Source: Rothia amarae (lineage in GTDB: Bacteria > Actinomycetota > Actinomycetes > Actinomycetales > Micrococcaceae). From it: a stretch of 64,000 nucleotides of DNA. A program made the translations under genes and the position numbers. Position 1 is the first letter of the stretch; each line of letters opens with the position of its first letter. Positions 43,238 through 53,748 of this stretch are shown here, piece by piece. The notes beneath the pieces are model-generated. The model had not been told where the DNA came from and did no database searches. It saw nothing but the letters and a program-made list of their open reading frames with translations. The DNA is taken from NCBI RefSeq assembly GCF_014705945.2, contig NZ_CP061538.1:1302001-1366000 (forward strand), written 5' to 3'.

Positions 43238-44007
43238 GCCAGCAAGTAGTCTCCTCTGCTGCGAGCTTTCCGCAACGCATCCTGGCGCAGGGAAAATATG
43301 AAACGCTCGCAATGCTCAAAAATGGCGAGCAACTTCTGCTCAACATAGCATTCCCTTTATTTGCGTTGGTGGGTCTACGGTATACCGGGTTTCTCGATTC
43401 TTACGCCCAGCAGTTAGGTGTAACCCGTCTAGATATTGCGGTACCAGGGGTGTTAGCGCTGTGTGTCATTTCCACGGCGCTCTCTGGTCAGGGAATTGCA
43501 ACTGGGTTTGACCGCCGCTATGGTGTTCTCCGTTTTCTATCCACTACCCCTTTGGGCAAAACCGGTTTGATGATGGGTAAAATTTTGGCGGTTCTCACCG
43601 TCATTGTTGTGCAGTATCTCGTTGTGCTGCTGGTGGCGGTTCTCTTAGGCTTCCGCCCGCATCTCATCCCCATTTTGCTCTCTATTCCTACTCTGCTCTG
43701 TGGGGCAGCGGCTTTCACCGCGCTGGGGATGCTCATTGCGGGTACCGTGCGTGCGGAAGCTACCTTGGCAATTGTGAACATGGCGTGGGCAATCCTAGCC
43801 ATTGGAGGCGGAACGCTCATTCCTACCCATCACTTCCCCGGAATTCTCGGGTGGATTGTCAATATCCTTCCATCGGGAGCGCTCGGAGCATCTCTTCGTG
43901 GAGAATATTTGCACCAGGAGTTTCTTTTCCTGCCCCACCTCATCATGCTGGTATGGGCAATACTTTGCGGCTCCTTTGCCGCCAAATTTTTCAAATGGTC
44001 AGCGTAA
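43234..44007 (+). CDS. ABC-2 type exporter, membrane subunit
   Basis: 257 residues with about six hydrophobic segments and the ABC-2 permease pattern, including a short cytosolic coupling region (FDRRYGVLRFLSTTPLGKT). Translation-coupled to the ATPase gene by an ATGA overlap, so the two form one exporter. Located 20 bases before ctaA on the same strand. Substrate unknown. Confidence 0.88.
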   Translation: MSQQVVSSAASFPQRILAQGKYETLAMLKNGEQLLLNIAFPLFALVGLRYTGFLDSYAQQLGVTRLDIAVPGVLALCVISTALSGQGIATGFDRRYGVLRFLSTTPLGKTGLMMGKILAVLTVIVVQYLVVLLVAVLLGFRPHLIPILLSIPTLLCGAAAFTALGMLIAGTVRAEATLAIVNMAWAILAIGGGTLIPTHHFPGILGWIVNILPSGALGASLRGEYLHQEFLFLPHLIMLVWAILCGSFAAKFFKWSA

Positions 44008-44027
44008 ATAGCGTTAGTTAGGTTCTT

Positions 44028-45125
44028 ATGTCTGTCAACACCGCGCCTCAAAAGCGCGATAGGCTCGTTTCCCTTCGCGAGAAACTACTCCCTACCGAAT
44101 ACACCCCCTGGATCAAAACGATGGCGTACGCGGTAGTCCTCGCCAATATCTTCCTGATTGTTTCTGGCGGAATCGTCCGACTCACCGGGTCAGGTTTGGG
44201 CTGTGATACGTGGCCCCGCTGTACTACCGAAGGCTCCTGGACGACGACGCCTGAGATGGGCATCCACGGCATTGTTGAGTTTGGTAACCGCATGCTCACT
44301 TTCGTGTTGATGGCGGTCACCGTTCTTGTTTTTCTCTCTATCGTGCGCATCGTCCTACCTCATGCGCGGGGGTTCAAAGACGTCTTCCCTCTTCTGTTTA
44401 CTGGACTTCGCTCTGCACAGAACCGCTACTCAGATATTTTCAATCTTTCTTTGCTACTGCTCTGGGGCATTCCCTTGCAGGCAATTGTGGGCGGCATCTC
44501 GGTGTGGCTCAAACTGAACCCCTGGATGATTACAGCGCATTTCTACCTCACCGGCATCATGATTGGCATTGCCGCTATCTACCTCAACCGTGTTCTGCGC
44601 TATTTTGAGAAAACTTCTTCTGCCTCTGAACGAGTGTTGGAGGAAACCCTCCCTGCTCAGTCCAAGGAAATGCGGATTTTGGGTTGGATCGGGTTGGCAT
44701 TGGTTGCTTACCTTGTCTTCATGGGCACCGTTGTAACGGGCACCGGTCCTCACGCAGGTGATCCCCAGGCGCACCGTCACGCTTTTAATCCTGTCATCGT
44801 GACACGCATGCACTCACTGGGGGTATGGGCTTACTGCGCCACCGTCATTTTTGTATTGCTTCTTCAACGGAAGAACAACTGGCCTGTCTCCCTCAAGAAG
44901 GGAATCACGCTGGTCTTGCTGGTCTTGGTTTACCAGGCGGTAGTAGGTTATACCCAATACTTCAACGGACTTCCTATCTGGTTAGTAGAACTGCACCTGC
45001 TCGGTTCAGGACTTTTCATCTGGGCTGCAGTATCGCTCATTGAAAAGCAGTTGGTCATCGGCTCTGCATCAGAGCGGCAAAAAACAGCTCGCCGGATTTA
45101 TCAAGCACCCGTCATTTCCCGCTAA
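44028..45125 (+). CDS. ctaA: Heme A synthase CtaA (COX15 family)
   Basis: Oxidises heme O to heme A for cytochrome c oxidase. 365 residues, eight membrane helices. Conserved elements: VSGGIVRLTGSGLGCDTWPRC with a Cys pair, GIHGIVEFGNRMLTF with heme-ligand histidine and the catalytic glutamate, GTVVTGTGPHAGDPQAHRH, RMHSLGVW and the final histidine in LVELHLLGSGLFIWA. Converges on ctaB across a shared terminator, so the two successive steps of heme A synthesis are adjacent. Confidence 0.94.
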   Translation: MSVNTAPQKRDRLVSLREKLLPTEYTPWIKTMAYAVVLANIFLIVSGGIVRLTGSGLGCDTWPRCTTEGSWTTTPEMGIHGIVEFGNRMLTFVLMAVTVLVFLSIVRIVLPHARGFKDVFPLLFTGLRSAQNRYSDIFNLSLLLLWGIPLQAIVGGISVWLKLNPWMITAHFYLTGIMIGIAAIYLNRVLRYFEKTSSASERVLEETLPAQSKEMRILGWIGLALVAYLVFMGTVVTGTGPHAGDPQAHRHAFNPVIVTRMHSLGVWAYCATVIFVLLLQRKNNWPVSLKKGITLVLLVLVYQAVVGYTQYFNGLPIWLVELHLLGSGLFIWAAVSLIEKQLVIGSASERQKTARRIYQAPVISR

Positions 45126-45137
45126 ACACAATGGAAG

Positions 45138-45175
45138 AAGGGCCCGAGAACATAAGTGTTCTCGGGCCCTTTTTT
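45138..45175. terminator. Bidirectional terminator between ctaA and ctaB
   Basis: Perfect 15-bp stem AAGGGCCCGAGAACA/TGTTCTCGGGCCCTT followed by TTTTT. Confidence 0.88.
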
Positions 45176-45231
45176 ATTCTTTCTAGTGCGTGAGTCAATC
45201 CTTTTGGAAATGTCTCGCAAGCAAGTCAGTA

Positions 45232-46206
45232 TTAGAGACTCAGCACTGCATCCCCTACGAAAGGATCGATTGCCAGGGCGATGAACAGCACGGTGAGGTA
45301 GGTGATAGATCCGTGGAAGACGGTCATTGCGGTGCGGCTGGTAGCGCGTTCTTCTAAAGCCAAATGATGCAACTTATGGCAGTGAAAAAGGAACCAAACG
45401 CCTGCGGCGATAGCGGTAATGGTGTAAACCCAACCAGCACCGCCCAAGGGGATAAGAAGCAAAGAGCAAACAATCATTGCCCATGCGTAAAGCACTACCT
45501 GAACGGATACGCTCTTAGCGCTAGCAATCGCACCGAGCATAGGGATTCCAGCGCGCTGATAGTCTTCGGCATACTTCATAGAGAGGGGCCAGTAATGCGG
45601 TGGCGTCCATAAGAAAATTACCAGGAACAGCACAACAGCTGCCCAGGTAATGCGGTTTTCAACTGCAGCCCAGGCGATAAAGACGGGCATACAACCGGCG
45701 AGTCCACCCCAGACGATATTTTGAGTAGTTCTACGCTTGAGTATTAGCGAGTAGAAGACCACGTAGAGCAAAATCGCCACCACGCCTAAGGCACTTGCCA
45801 AAGGATTGACCAGGAAGAAGAGATATACGATGGAGATAACCGCGAGAATCCACGCGAAGACAAGTGCTTCTTTATCTGTCAACTCACCGGTGACCAGAGG
45901 TCGCTTTTCGGTACGTTTCATCTTACGGTCAGCTTCACGGTCGATATAGCAGTTAAAGGCACCGGATGCACCGGCAGCCATAGCCCCACCAATCATGGTG
46001 TTCAGAATGAGCCACAGATTGGGCATACCGCCGGCGGCAAACATCATGGTTGGAGCGGTGGTGACCAACAATAGTTCAATCACCTGAGGCTTGGTCAAGT
46101 GCAGGTACGCCTTTGCTTTACGAACAAAACCGATTTTTTGTTCTCCAGGTGTACCGCTATCTCGTGGAGCAGTAGAAATGCTCGGAGTGCTATCGACCTT
46201 CACCAA
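45232..46206 (-). CDS. ctaB: Protoheme IX farnesyltransferase CtaB (heme O synthase)
   Basis: UbiA-family prenyltransferase that adds farnesyl to heme B. 324 residues with about nine hydrophobic helices. The two aspartate-rich motifs are clear: [20 protein letters not shown] (motif 1) and the second [14 protein letters not shown], preceded by [14 protein letters not shown]. The start is a TTG at 46206 (GGGAG upstream), or the GTG one codon later. Convergent with ctaA, divergent from tkt. Confidence 0.94.
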   Translation of the reverse strand: MVKVDSTPSISTAPRDSGTPGEQKIGFVRKAKAYLHLTKPQVIELLLVTTAPTMMFAAGGMPNLWLILNTMIGGAMAAGASGAFNCYIDREADRKMKRTEKRPLVTGELTDKEALVFAWILAVISIVYLFFLVNPLASALGVVAILLYVVFYSLILKRRTTQNIVWGGLAGCMPVFIAWAAVENRITWAAVVLFLVIFLWTPPHYWPLSMKYAEDYQRAGIPMLGAIASAKSVSVQVVLYAWAMIVCSLLLIPLGGAGWVYTITAIAAGVWFLFHCHKLHHLALEERATSRTAMTVFHGSITYLTVLFIALAIDPFVGDAVLSL

Positions 46207-46511
46207 AATTTGGCTCCCTACCCAAGAATGCGTGCAATAATCTGCCCCTTTGCGGCGTCTGCAAGTATTTTGAGCACGGCAAAGTAACAGATAGTCAAAT
46301 ATAAACTATACCTCACCCCGAATGCTCTCAAAAGGTTCCCCTAAAACGCACGGGTGTTCAGCTTTTTGAGCGAGCCTGAATTTATGAAGTGCTTTCTACT
46401 ATTCTGGAAGTAATCGCTCTAGCTCCCCTTGTGGCGGGCTAGATGGGTAGATAAAGATTTACATAGTAGGGAAAATACGGTGGGAATCCTCCACCACAGA
46501 AAGGACTTCCT
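46207..46511. other. 305-base divergent intergenic region, ctaB/tkt
   Basis: No gene visible. On the minus strand TTGAGA (46326-46331) and TATAGT (46305-46310), spacing 15, could be a weak ctaB promoter. On the plus side the tkt SD AAAGGA lies near 46499 and a small GGTGG/CCACC hairpin at about 46480-46496 precedes it. I cannot place a firm tkt promoter. Confidence 0.5.
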
Positions 46512-48626
46512 GTGCCTGATCTCAACAATAAGCTTGTGTGGAATGAAAAAGACCAGCGAGCAGTGGATACCGTACGTGTCCTTGCTGCAGATGCCGTCGA
46601 AAAAGTTGGCTCCGGTCACCCCGGTACCGCAATGAGCTTGGCTCCCGTCGCACACCTGCTATTCCAGAAGGTGATGCGTCACGATCCTAGCGACGACAAG
46701 TGGATGGGACGAGATCGTTTCATCCTCTCCCCCGGTCACACATCGCTCACCCTCTACCTTCAGCTGTTCCTCAATGGCTACGGTCTTGAGATGGATGATT
46801 TGAAGGCGCTCCGCACCTGGGGTTCGTTGACTCCCGGTCACCCCGAATACAAGCACACCAAGGGTGTGGAAATCACCACCGGCCCCCTCGGCCAGGGTCT
46901 AGCTTCTGCCGTAGGTTTTGCATACGCTCAACGCCGCATGCGCGGGCTTTTTGATCCCGAGGCGCCTGCTGGTGAATCACCTTTCGACCACACCATCTTC
47001 ACTATTGCCTCTGAAGGCGATATTCAAGAAGGTGTAACTTCTGAGGCAAGCTCACTCGCTGGTCACCAGGAACTGGGGAACCTCGTCGTCATCTTCGACC
47101 GCAACCACATTTCCATTGAAGACGACACTGACGTCGCTTTCACCGAAGACGTTTTGAAACGCTATGAAGCATATGGCTGGGATACCACCCGTATTGACTG
47201 GACTGAAACCGGCGAATACAAAGAAGACGTTCAGGCTCTCTACGACGCCATCGTGGCTGCCAAGAAGGTTACCGATAAGCCTTCAATCATTGAGTTGCGC
47301 ACCGTCATCGGCTGGCCCTCCCCCAATAAAAAGAACACCGGCGGCGTTCACGGTGCAAAGTTGGGCACAGAAGAAGTCATTGCTACCAAGGAATACCTGG
47401 GCTTCAACCCCGATGAGCATTTCTTCATTGATGATGAAATCCTCAACTACACGCGCGAAGTTAAGGAGCGCAATGCAGCAGAACGTGCTGAGTGGGAGAA
47501 GTCTTTTGAGGCTTGGAAATCTGAGCACCCCCAGGAAGCAAAGCTGTATGCTCGCCTAGAAGCAGGAAAGCTTCCGGAAAACCTGAACGAATCCCTGCCA
47601 GTATTTGAAGCTGGTTCTTCCATCGCTACCCGTGCAGCATCAGGCAAGGTTATCAATGCTCTGGCTCCAGTCATGCCCGAGCTTTGGGGTGGCTCTGCTG
47701 ACTTGGCAAGCTCCAATAACACCACCATCGACACTGATAAATCGTTCAACCCCGAACACCGTAGCACCGCCAGCTGGAGCGCAAGCCCCTACGGGCGAGT
47801 ACTGCACTTCGGTATTCGCGAGCACGCTGCGGCAGCTATTACCAACGGTATTGTTCTAGCGTCTCCCACCCGCCCCTTCAACGGTACCTTCTTCGTCTTT
47901 ACCGACTACCAGCGCGCAGCAGTTCGCCTGGCTGCAGTGATGGGCATTCCCAACATCTTTGTATGGACGCACGACTCGATTGGTTTGGGTGAAGATGGCC
48001 CCACCCACCAGCCGGTAGAGCACCTCACTGCAATGCGTGCAATCCCCGGTCTCGACGTCGTTCGTCCTGCAGATGGTAACGAAACCGCCGTTGCCTGGCG
48101 CAAGATTCTGGAAATCAAGGATCATCCGGCCGGGTTGGTTCTTTCCCGCCAGAACCTCACCAACGTTGCTCGCGAAGATTTGCACCCCGATGCAGAGGGC
48201 GAAAAGTTTGCTTCTGCTGAAGGAGCAGCTCGCGGTGGCTACGTACTAGCAGATACCGAAGGCACCCCCGATGTCATTCTGATTGCTAGCGGTTCCGAAG
48301 TTGAAATTGCTTTGGATGCGCGCCAGAAGCTGGCTGAGAAGAACGTGGCTGCCCGGGTAGTTTCCATGCCATCACGTGAATGGTTCGCTGCTGAATCCGA
48401 AGAATACCGTGCATCGGTTATTCCTACCGAGGTGAAGGCGCGAGTCACCGTTGAAGCCGGTCTTGCCATGAGCTGGTATGACTTGCTCGGCGATGCCGGA
48501 CGCGCAGTTTCTCTGGAACACTTTGGTGCTTCCGCCGCAGGTGAGAAGCTGTACGAAGAATTCGGTATTACCTCTGAAGCAGTTGTAAAGGCTGCCGAAG
48601 AATCCATCGCGGCTACTCAGAAATAG
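46512..48626 (+). CDS. tkt: Transketolase
   Basis: Thiamine-diphosphate enzyme moving two-carbon units between pentose phosphate and glycolytic sugars. 704 residues, GTG start with AAAGGA upstream. Seen: [48 protein letters not shown], thiamine motif [18 protein letters not shown]...[22 protein letters not shown] with the catalytic glutamate, and [13 protein letters not shown]. First gene of the tkt-tal-zwf-opcA-pgl cluster. Confidence 0.96.
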   Translation: MPDLNNKLVWNEKDQRAVDTVRVLAADAVEKVGSGHPGTAMSLAPVAHLLFQKVMRHDPSDDKWMGRDRFILSPGHTSLTLYLQLFLNGYGLEMDDLKALRTWGSLTPGHPEYKHTKGVEITTGPLGQGLASAVGFAYAQRRMRGLFDPEAPAGESPFDHTIFTIASEGDIQEGVTSEASSLAGHQELGNLVVIFDRNHISIEDDTDVAFTEDVLKRYEAYGWDTTRIDWTETGEYKEDVQALYDAIVAAKKVTDKPSIIELRTVIGWPSPNKKNTGGVHGAKLGTEEVIATKEYLGFNPDEHFFIDDEILNYTREVKERNAAERAEWEKSFEAWKSEHPQEAKLYARLEAGKLPENLNESLPVFEAGSSIATRAASGKVINALAPVMPELWGGSADLASSNNTTIDTDKSFNPEHRSTASWSASPYGRVLHFGIREHAAAAITNGIVLASPTRPFNGTFFVFTDYQRAAVRLAAVMGIPNIFVWTHDSIGLGEDGPTHQPVEHLTAMRAIPGLDVVRPADGNETAVAWRKILEIKDHPAGLVLSRQNLTNVAREDLHPDAEGEKFASAEGAARGGYVLADTEGTPDVILIASGSEVEIALDARQKLAEKNVAARVVSMPSREWFAAESEEYRASVIPTEVKARVTVEAGLAMSWYDLLGDAGRAVSLEHFGASAAGEKLYEEFGITSEAVVKAAEESIAATQK

Positions 48627-48700
48627 TTCACAGAGGGTGCTTTTCTCACCGAGAGAGCACCCTCCATTTTCTTCAAGATTCTGGACGAAAGGTTTTAACA

Positions 48701-49804
48701 ATGACTACTTCAACTCAAAAAATTTCCGACGCCGGAGTTTCCCTCTGGTTCGATGACCTCTCCCGCGAACGCATTACCACTGGTAACTTGCAGGAGCTGA
48801 TTGATACCAAGAACGTTGTGGGAATTACCACTAACCCCACCATCTTTGCCGGCGCGCTCTCTAACGGTGAGTCCTACGCTGAGCAGGTTAAAGAACTGGC
48901 GGCTGCTGATACTTCCCTGGAAGACGCAGTTTTCACCATCATGGCGGACGACGTACAGAAGGCATGCGATGTCTTCGCACCCATCTACAACTCCACCCAG
49001 GGTCGTGATGGTCGGGTGTCCCTAGAAGTTGATCCCGGTTTGGCTCGCGATAGCGATGGCACTGCTGAGATGGCAAAGTCTCTGGCGGAAAAGGTCAACC
49101 GTGAGAACCTGATGATTAAGATTCCCGCCACAGAGCAGGGTCTGGAGCCTATCGCTAAAACGTTGGCTGAGGGTATCTCGGTGAACGTCACCCTTATCTT
49201 CTCTCTCGAGCGCTACCGCGCCGTCATGAATGCATACATGATCGGTCTGGAAAAGGCATTGGAGAACGGTAAGAACCTTTCAAAGATTCATTCGGTAGCT
49301 TCCTTCTTTATCTCCCGCGTTGATTCTGAGATCGATGCTCAGCTCGATGCCATTGGTACCGAAGAAGCGAAAGCTCTCAAGGGTAAAGCAGGTTTGGCGA
49401 ACGCTCGCCTGGCATACCAAGCATTTGAAGAGACCTTCTCTTCCGAGCGCTGGGAACGTCTGGCAGCCGCAGGCGCCAACGTGCAGCGTCCGCTGTGGGC
49501 ATCTACCGGCACCAAGGACCCTGCATATCCTGCAGATCTCTACGTCAGCCAGTTGGTTGCACCCAACACCGTCAACACCGTTCCTGCGAAGACCCTTGAC
49601 TACTTCGCTGAACACGGTGAAGTCGTAGGAGATACCATCTCAGGTACGTACGACGAGTCCAATAAGGTACTCAACGACATCGAAGCTCAGGGTGTTTCCT
49701 ACAACGATGTTGTCAAAAAGCTTGAAGACGAAGGTATCGAAAAGTTTGACGCTTCCTGGGCTGAACTTCTTGAAACCGTCAAGAAAGCTTTGGTCTCTGC
49801 ATAA
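48701..49804 (+). CDS. tal: Transaldolase
   Basis: Transfers a dihydroxyacetone unit from sedoheptulose 7-phosphate to glyceraldehyde 3-phosphate. 367 residues, the long actinobacterial type. Seen: [54 protein letters not shown] with the Schiff-base lysine, [13 protein letters not shown] and [15 protein letters not shown]. 74 bases after tkt on the same strand. Confidence 0.96.
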   Translation: MTTSTQKISDAGVSLWFDDLSRERITTGNLQELIDTKNVVGITTNPTIFAGALSNGESYAEQVKELAAADTSLEDAVFTIMADDVQKACDVFAPIYNSTQGRDGRVSLEVDPGLARDSDGTAEMAKSLAEKVNRENLMIKIPATEQGLEPIAKTLAEGISVNVTLIFSLERYRAVMNAYMIGLEKALENGKNLSKIHSVASFFISRVDSEIDAQLDAIGTEEAKALKGKAGLANARLAYQAFEETFSSERWERLAAAGANVQRPLWASTGTKDPAYPADLYVSQLVAPNTVNTVPAKTLDYFAEHGEVVGDTISGTYDESNKVLNDIEAQGVSYNDVVKKLEDEGIEKFDASWAELLETVKKALVSA

Positions 49805-49873
49805 TATGGGTCACCTATTCAAGAGTTAAGCTGAGAAAAATTTACGGTCTTAGCGATTGAGTGAAATAATGAG

Positions 49874-49902
49874 GGCGGTGCCCGCAATGTGCGGGCACCG
49901 CC
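49874..49902 (+). terminator. GC-rich hairpin between tal and zwf, possible attenuator
   Basis: Perfect 13-bp stem GGCGGTGCCCGCA/TGCGGGCACCGCC with a 3-base loop, followed by ACAATATT and no T-run. It could pause or partly end transcription, or protect the tkt-tal mRNA end. Confidence 0.55.
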
Positions 49903-49935
49903 ACAATATTAGGTAAAAGTTAAGGACAGAACTCT

Positions 49936-51468
49936 GTGTCTATGACTCATGTATCAAACCCTCTGAGAGATCCCAGGGATCGCAGGCTCACCCGTGTTGC
50001 TGGGCCCAGTAGCCTGGTATTTTTTGGAGTAACCGGTGATCTCGCGCGGAAGAAACTGCTTCCGGCAGTATATGACATGGTGAACCGTGGACTTTTGCCT
50101 CCTAGCTTTGGACTGGTTGGATTCGGACGACGTGAATGGTCCCACGACCAATTCAAGGATTTTGTGCGTGAATCAGTGGAAGCTCATTCGCGCACCACGT
50201 TCCGTGAAGACGTATGGAATCAGTTCGCCACCGGAATACGTTTTGTTCAAGGTGCCTTTGACGATGATGATTCATTTATCCGGCTGAATGAAACTCTTGA
50301 AGAACTCAAGGAATCCCGGGGCACTCAAGGTAATCACGCGTTTTATCTCTCAATTCCGCCCAAGGATTTTGAGAGCGTTCTGCAGATGCTGGCTAAACAT
50401 GAATTAGCGCAGCAGAAAGACGGCAAGGGCTGGCGTCGTGTCATTATCGAGAAGCCCTTTGGCCACGATCTAGAGTCTGCACGCGACCTCAACAAAATTG
50501 TTGAGGATGTTTTCCCTTCGGATGCTATTTTCCGCATCGACCATTATCTGGGTAAAGAGACTGTTCAAAATATTTTGGCCATGCGTTTTGCCAATCAAAT
50601 CTTTGAGCCTCTATGGAATTCAAACCATATCGATCATGTGCAGATTACGATGGCTGAGCCTTTCGGTATTGGCTCGCGTGCTGGTTATTACGATGGAGTA
50701 GGTGCAGCCCGCGATGTCATCCAGAACCACCTTCTGCAACTCTTAGCACTGACTGCTATGGAAGAACCTATTTCTTTCAAGGCTCATCATTTGAGAACCG
50801 AGAAAGAAAAAGTACTTGAAGCGGTCACGCTCCCTGAGAATCTGTCGAACTCCTTTGCGATTGGGCAGTACACCTCTGGTTACCAGGGTGGTGAAGTGGT
50901 CAATGGTTTCTTTGATGAAAAAGATATTCCTTCTACCTCCCGCACTGAAACGTTTGCCGCGATCAAGGTCAATATCAATACGCGCCGTTGGAACGGCGTT
51001 CCCTTTTACCTGCGCACCGGAAAGCGGTTAGGGCGTCGCGTTACTGAAATCGCACTGGTCTTGAAAAAATCGCCCAATCTGCTATTCAACAATTCTAATG
51101 ACGCCGGTCAGAACGCTATCGTGATTCGAGTTCAGCCAGATGAGGGTCTAAATATTCGTTTCTCATCCAAGGTTCCCGGAACCCAGATGGCGATTCGTGA
51201 TGTGAACATGGACTTCGTCTATGGTCATAGCTTCACCGAAGAGCTCCCTGAAGCATACGAACGGTTGATTTTGGACGTTCTCCTGGGCGAACCGCCGCTT
51301 TTCCCCCGCCAGGAGGAAGTGGAACTTTCCTGGAAAATTCTTGATCCTTTTGAGAAATATTGGGCTCAGCACAATATCAAGCCCGATGAGTATGCCCCGG
51401 GCTCGTGGGGACCTGAATCCGCAAATACCCTATTAGCTCGCGATAATCGCGTTTGGAGACGCCCGTGA
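49936..51468 (+). CDS. zwf: Glucose-6-phosphate 1-dehydrogenase
   Basis: First step of the oxidative pentose phosphate pathway, making NADPH. 510 residues. NADP fold VFFGVTGDLARKKLLPAVYD, active-site RIDHYLGKETVQNILAMRF, substrate residues EKPFGHD, and the C-terminal PYLRTGKRL form seen as FYLRTGKRLGRRVTEI. GTG start at 49936 with AAGGA about 10 bases upstream; the ATG at 49942 is an alternative. The stop overlaps the opcA start (GTGA). Confidence 0.96.
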   Translation: MSMTHVSNPLRDPRDRRLTRVAGPSSLVFFGVTGDLARKKLLPAVYDMVNRGLLPPSFGLVGFGRREWSHDQFKDFVRESVEAHSRTTFREDVWNQFATGIRFVQGAFDDDDSFIRLNETLEELKESRGTQGNHAFYLSIPPKDFESVLQMLAKHELAQQKDGKGWRRVIIEKPFGHDLESARDLNKIVEDVFPSDAIFRIDHYLGKETVQNILAMRFANQIFEPLWNSNHIDHVQITMAEPFGIGSRAGYYDGVGAARDVIQNHLLQLLALTAMEEPISFKAHHLRTEKEKVLEAVTLPENLSNSFAIGQYTSGYQGGEVVNGFFDEKDIPSTSRTETFAAIKVNINTRRWNGVPFYLRTGKRLGRRVTEIALVLKKSPNLLFNNSNDAGQNAIVIRVQPDEGLNIRFSSKVPGTQMAIRDVNMDFVYGHSFTEELPEAYERLILDVLLGEPPLFPRQEEVELSWKILDPFEKYWAQHNIKPDEYAPGSWGPESANTLLARDNRVWRRP

Positions 51469-52448
51469 TCAGCATCCTTGAAAACACAGATACCATCAAA
51501 ATTGAAAAAGAAATTTCTCGGTTGCGGGATGAAACGGGAAATACGATTTCCGGTCGTGTTCTGACGCTGGTTATGCTTGCCGAATCGGGGCATTCTCGGC
51601 TGGCGATGGAAGCTGCGCAGGCGGCATCGCACGAACATCCCTGCCGGATTATTATCCATATTGCAAAAGATCGCGATGCCGAAAACCGGTTGGATGCGCA
51701 GATTGAAGTAGGTGGTGAAGCGGGTGCTTCTGAGCTCATTGTTCTGCGCGGTTGGGGTCGGGCAGCGGAACCTACCGAATCTTTGATTTCTGGTCTGTTG
51801 TTGCCCGATTCGCCCATTGTGGCGTGGTGGCCCCACTCGGTTCCTGAAGCTCCTGCTGAAACTTCCATTGGTCGAATTGCCCAGCGTCGTATTACTGATT
51901 CTGCTCGTGCTTATGATCCAATGACCGTTTTGAGCCAGCTCTCCAAAACCTATCAAGACGGCGATACTGACCTTGCGTGGATTAGGTTGACACTGTGGCG
52001 TATACAATTAGCGGCTATACTCGACCAAATCCCCTACTCTCCCACTCAGAAAGTTACCGTTTCTGGGTCTTCTAAATCTCCATCGGTGGTCTTGCTCGGC
52101 GCGTGGCTTGGTTACAAGCTTGAAGCAGAGGTTCACCTTTCCACGACCAATCTTGAACGCGGTTTGTACAGGGTGGAGCTCGAACGTGAAGACGGCAAGA
52201 TTGTCATCGACCGCCCCGATTGGAATATCGCAAAGCTTTCCTATCCCGGTGCTCCCGACCAGCAGATAGCGCTACCGGTTCGTACTCTTGCCGAATGTTT
52301 GGCAGAGGAACTGCGGCGTCTGGATCCCGATGAAGTCTACGGTGAAGTGCTAACCAAGGCGCTTCACTCTGGGAACATCGTCGTTGATTTGAACAATAAC
52401 GAGGACGTCACTGAAGGCGTCAACTGTACGGAGGTTTTCGATGCCTAA
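51465..52448 (+). CDS. opcA: Glucose-6-phosphate dehydrogenase assembly protein OpcA
   Basis: Partner protein needed for full activity of Zwf in actinobacteria and cyanobacteria. 327 residues. The GTG at 51465 overlaps the zwf stop, so translation is coupled; an in-frame TTG at 51453 is less likely. Seen: TGNTISGRVLTLVMLAES, GEAGASELIVLRGWG, LLLPDSPIVAWWPHSVPE, RRITDSARAYDPM and LAWIRLTLWRIQLAAILDQ. Overlaps pgl by 8 bases. Confidence 0.93.
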   Translation: MISILENTDTIKIEKEISRLRDETGNTISGRVLTLVMLAESGHSRLAMEAAQAASHEHPCRIIIHIAKDRDAENRLDAQIEVGGEAGASELIVLRGWGRAAEPTESLISGLLLPDSPIVAWWPHSVPEAPAETSIGRIAQRRITDSARAYDPMTVLSQLSKTYQDGDTDLAWIRLTLWRIQLAAILDQIPYSPTQKVTVSGSSKSPSVVLLGAWLGYKLEAEVHLSTTNLERGLYRVELEREDGKIVIDRPDWNIAKLSYPGAPDQQIALPVRTLAECLAEELRRLDPDEVYGEVLTKALHSGNIVVDLNNNEDVTEGVNCTEVFDA

Positions 52449-53232
52449 ACCACGCTTTATTTCTTTTCCTGACCAAAAAACTTTGGCAGATGAACTTGCC
52501 GCTCATTTTCTCAGCGCCCTACAGCAGGACCTCTCAGATAATGAGCTAGTACATGTTTCTCTCACCGGGGGAACTATGGGTTCCAAGATCCTGGAAACAG
52601 CGGGTGAATTGCGTGCACTCAAAGATATCGATTGGTCCCGCGTACACTTCTGGTGGTCCGACGAGCGGTTTGTACCCACCGGTCACGAAGACCGAAATTC
52701 CCAGCAGGCTGCTGATGCGCTCCTCGCATCACTGGATATTCCCGCGGAAAATCTGCATGTGATAGGCGCATCTGACCAGTTCGACACTGCAGAAAAAGCT
52801 GCAGAAGCTTACCGGCAGGAACTGAAGAAATTTGCTCCTACGGGCGCAGAATACCCTACGTTTGGTCTTTCTTTGTTGGGTATGGGCCCTGACGGACACA
52901 TCGCATCGCTCTTTCCCCATCGCCCAGAGATTCATGAAGAAAAGGCAATCACCCTAGCGGTTCATGATTCACCCAAACCCCCACCCCATCGAGTAACGCT
53001 GACTCGACCCGTTATCTGCAATTCCCAGCAGATTTGGTTCATGGTATCGGGAGAAGACAAGAACGCCCCATTGACGCGTGTCATGCAAGCTTCATCAGTC
53101 AAGGACGAAGAGCTCTCAGCAGATATCCTCACCGAAACTCCCGCCGCCGGAGCTAGAGGACTTGAGAAAACAATTATTTGGGCGGATGCTGCAGCACAGG
53201 GCAATCTAAAGTTCTCAGCAGAAGCTAGATAA
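52441..53232 (+). CDS. pgl: 6-phosphogluconolactonase
   Basis: Hydrolyses 6-phosphogluconolactone, the product of Zwf. 263 residues, NagB/DevB fold. Seen: LVHVSLTGGTMGSKIL (phosphate loop), VHFWWSDERFVPTGHEDRNS, LLGMGPDGHIASLFPH and the HRVTLTRPVICNSQQI stretch. Its ATG lies inside the opcA 3' end. Last gene of the pentose phosphate operon, ended by a strong hairpin. Confidence 0.95.
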   Translation: MPKPRFISFPDQKTLADELAAHFLSALQQDLSDNELVHVSLTGGTMGSKILETAGELRALKDIDWSRVHFWWSDERFVPTGHEDRNSQQAADALLASLDIPAENLHVIGASDQFDTAEKAAEAYRQELKKFAPTGAEYPTFGLSLLGMGPDGHIASLFPHRPEIHEEKAITLAVHDSPKPPPHRVTLTRPVICNSQQIWFMVSGEDKNAPLTRVMQASSVKDEELSADILTETPAAGARGLEKTIIWADAAAQGNLKFSAEAR

Positions 53233-53250
53233 AGACCTGAGGTTGCAGTC

Positions 53251-53289
53251 AAAAGTGGCTCCCACCGTTTGGTGGGAGCCACTTTTTAT
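53251..53289. terminator. Bidirectional terminator between pgl and secG
   Basis: Stem AAAAGTGGCTCCCACC/GGTGGGAGCCACTTTTT with a 4-base loop, T-runs on both strands. Lies between convergent genes. Confidence 0.9.
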
Positions 53290-53304
53290 TAAAACTAAGA
53301 GATA

Positions 53305-53559
53305 TTAAACCAATGCCGTCTCAAACCGAAGCATAAGACCGTAAGCAATAATCGAAATAACCCAAATCAGGATTACCGTTACCGTCAACCGAACCAGGTT
53401 CTTTGAGGCGGATCCTGAAGAGTTCAAGGAAGTGGTCATGCCGCCACCGAACATATCTGAAAGACCGCCACCCTTACCGCGGTTGAGTAGAACCAAAAGA
53501 ACGGTAATAACGCTCGAAATAGCGATAATCACCATCAGAGTGACTTTGAGAATCTCCAC
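53305..53559 (-). CDS. secG: Preprotein translocase subunit SecG
   Basis: Small accessory subunit of the SecYEG channel, 84 residues. Two membrane helices (about 5-25 and 58-78) flank the conserved cytosolic loop LLNRGKGGGLSDMFGGG. Downstream of tpiA on the same strand, the usual actinobacterial order gap-pgk-tpiA-secG. Confidence 0.94.
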   Translation of the reverse strand: MEILKVTLMVIIAISSVITVLLVLLNRGKGGGLSDMFGGGMTTSLNSSGSASKNLVRLTVTVILIWVISIIAYGLMLRFETALV

Positions 53560-53748
53560 GAGAGCCTTTCACAAGTAGTAAACGATTGCCCGCTCCTACT
53601 CTTAAGTAGTCAGGGCAGATAAAACTATACGCCAGATTGAAAGCAAATGCAGTCGATGGGCACTATTGAAACTCAAACAATACCTGCAGAAGAGGTCGGT
53701 GAACAAGCCAGAGCGTTATTCACCGACCCTTATATTAAGCGACTTTAC

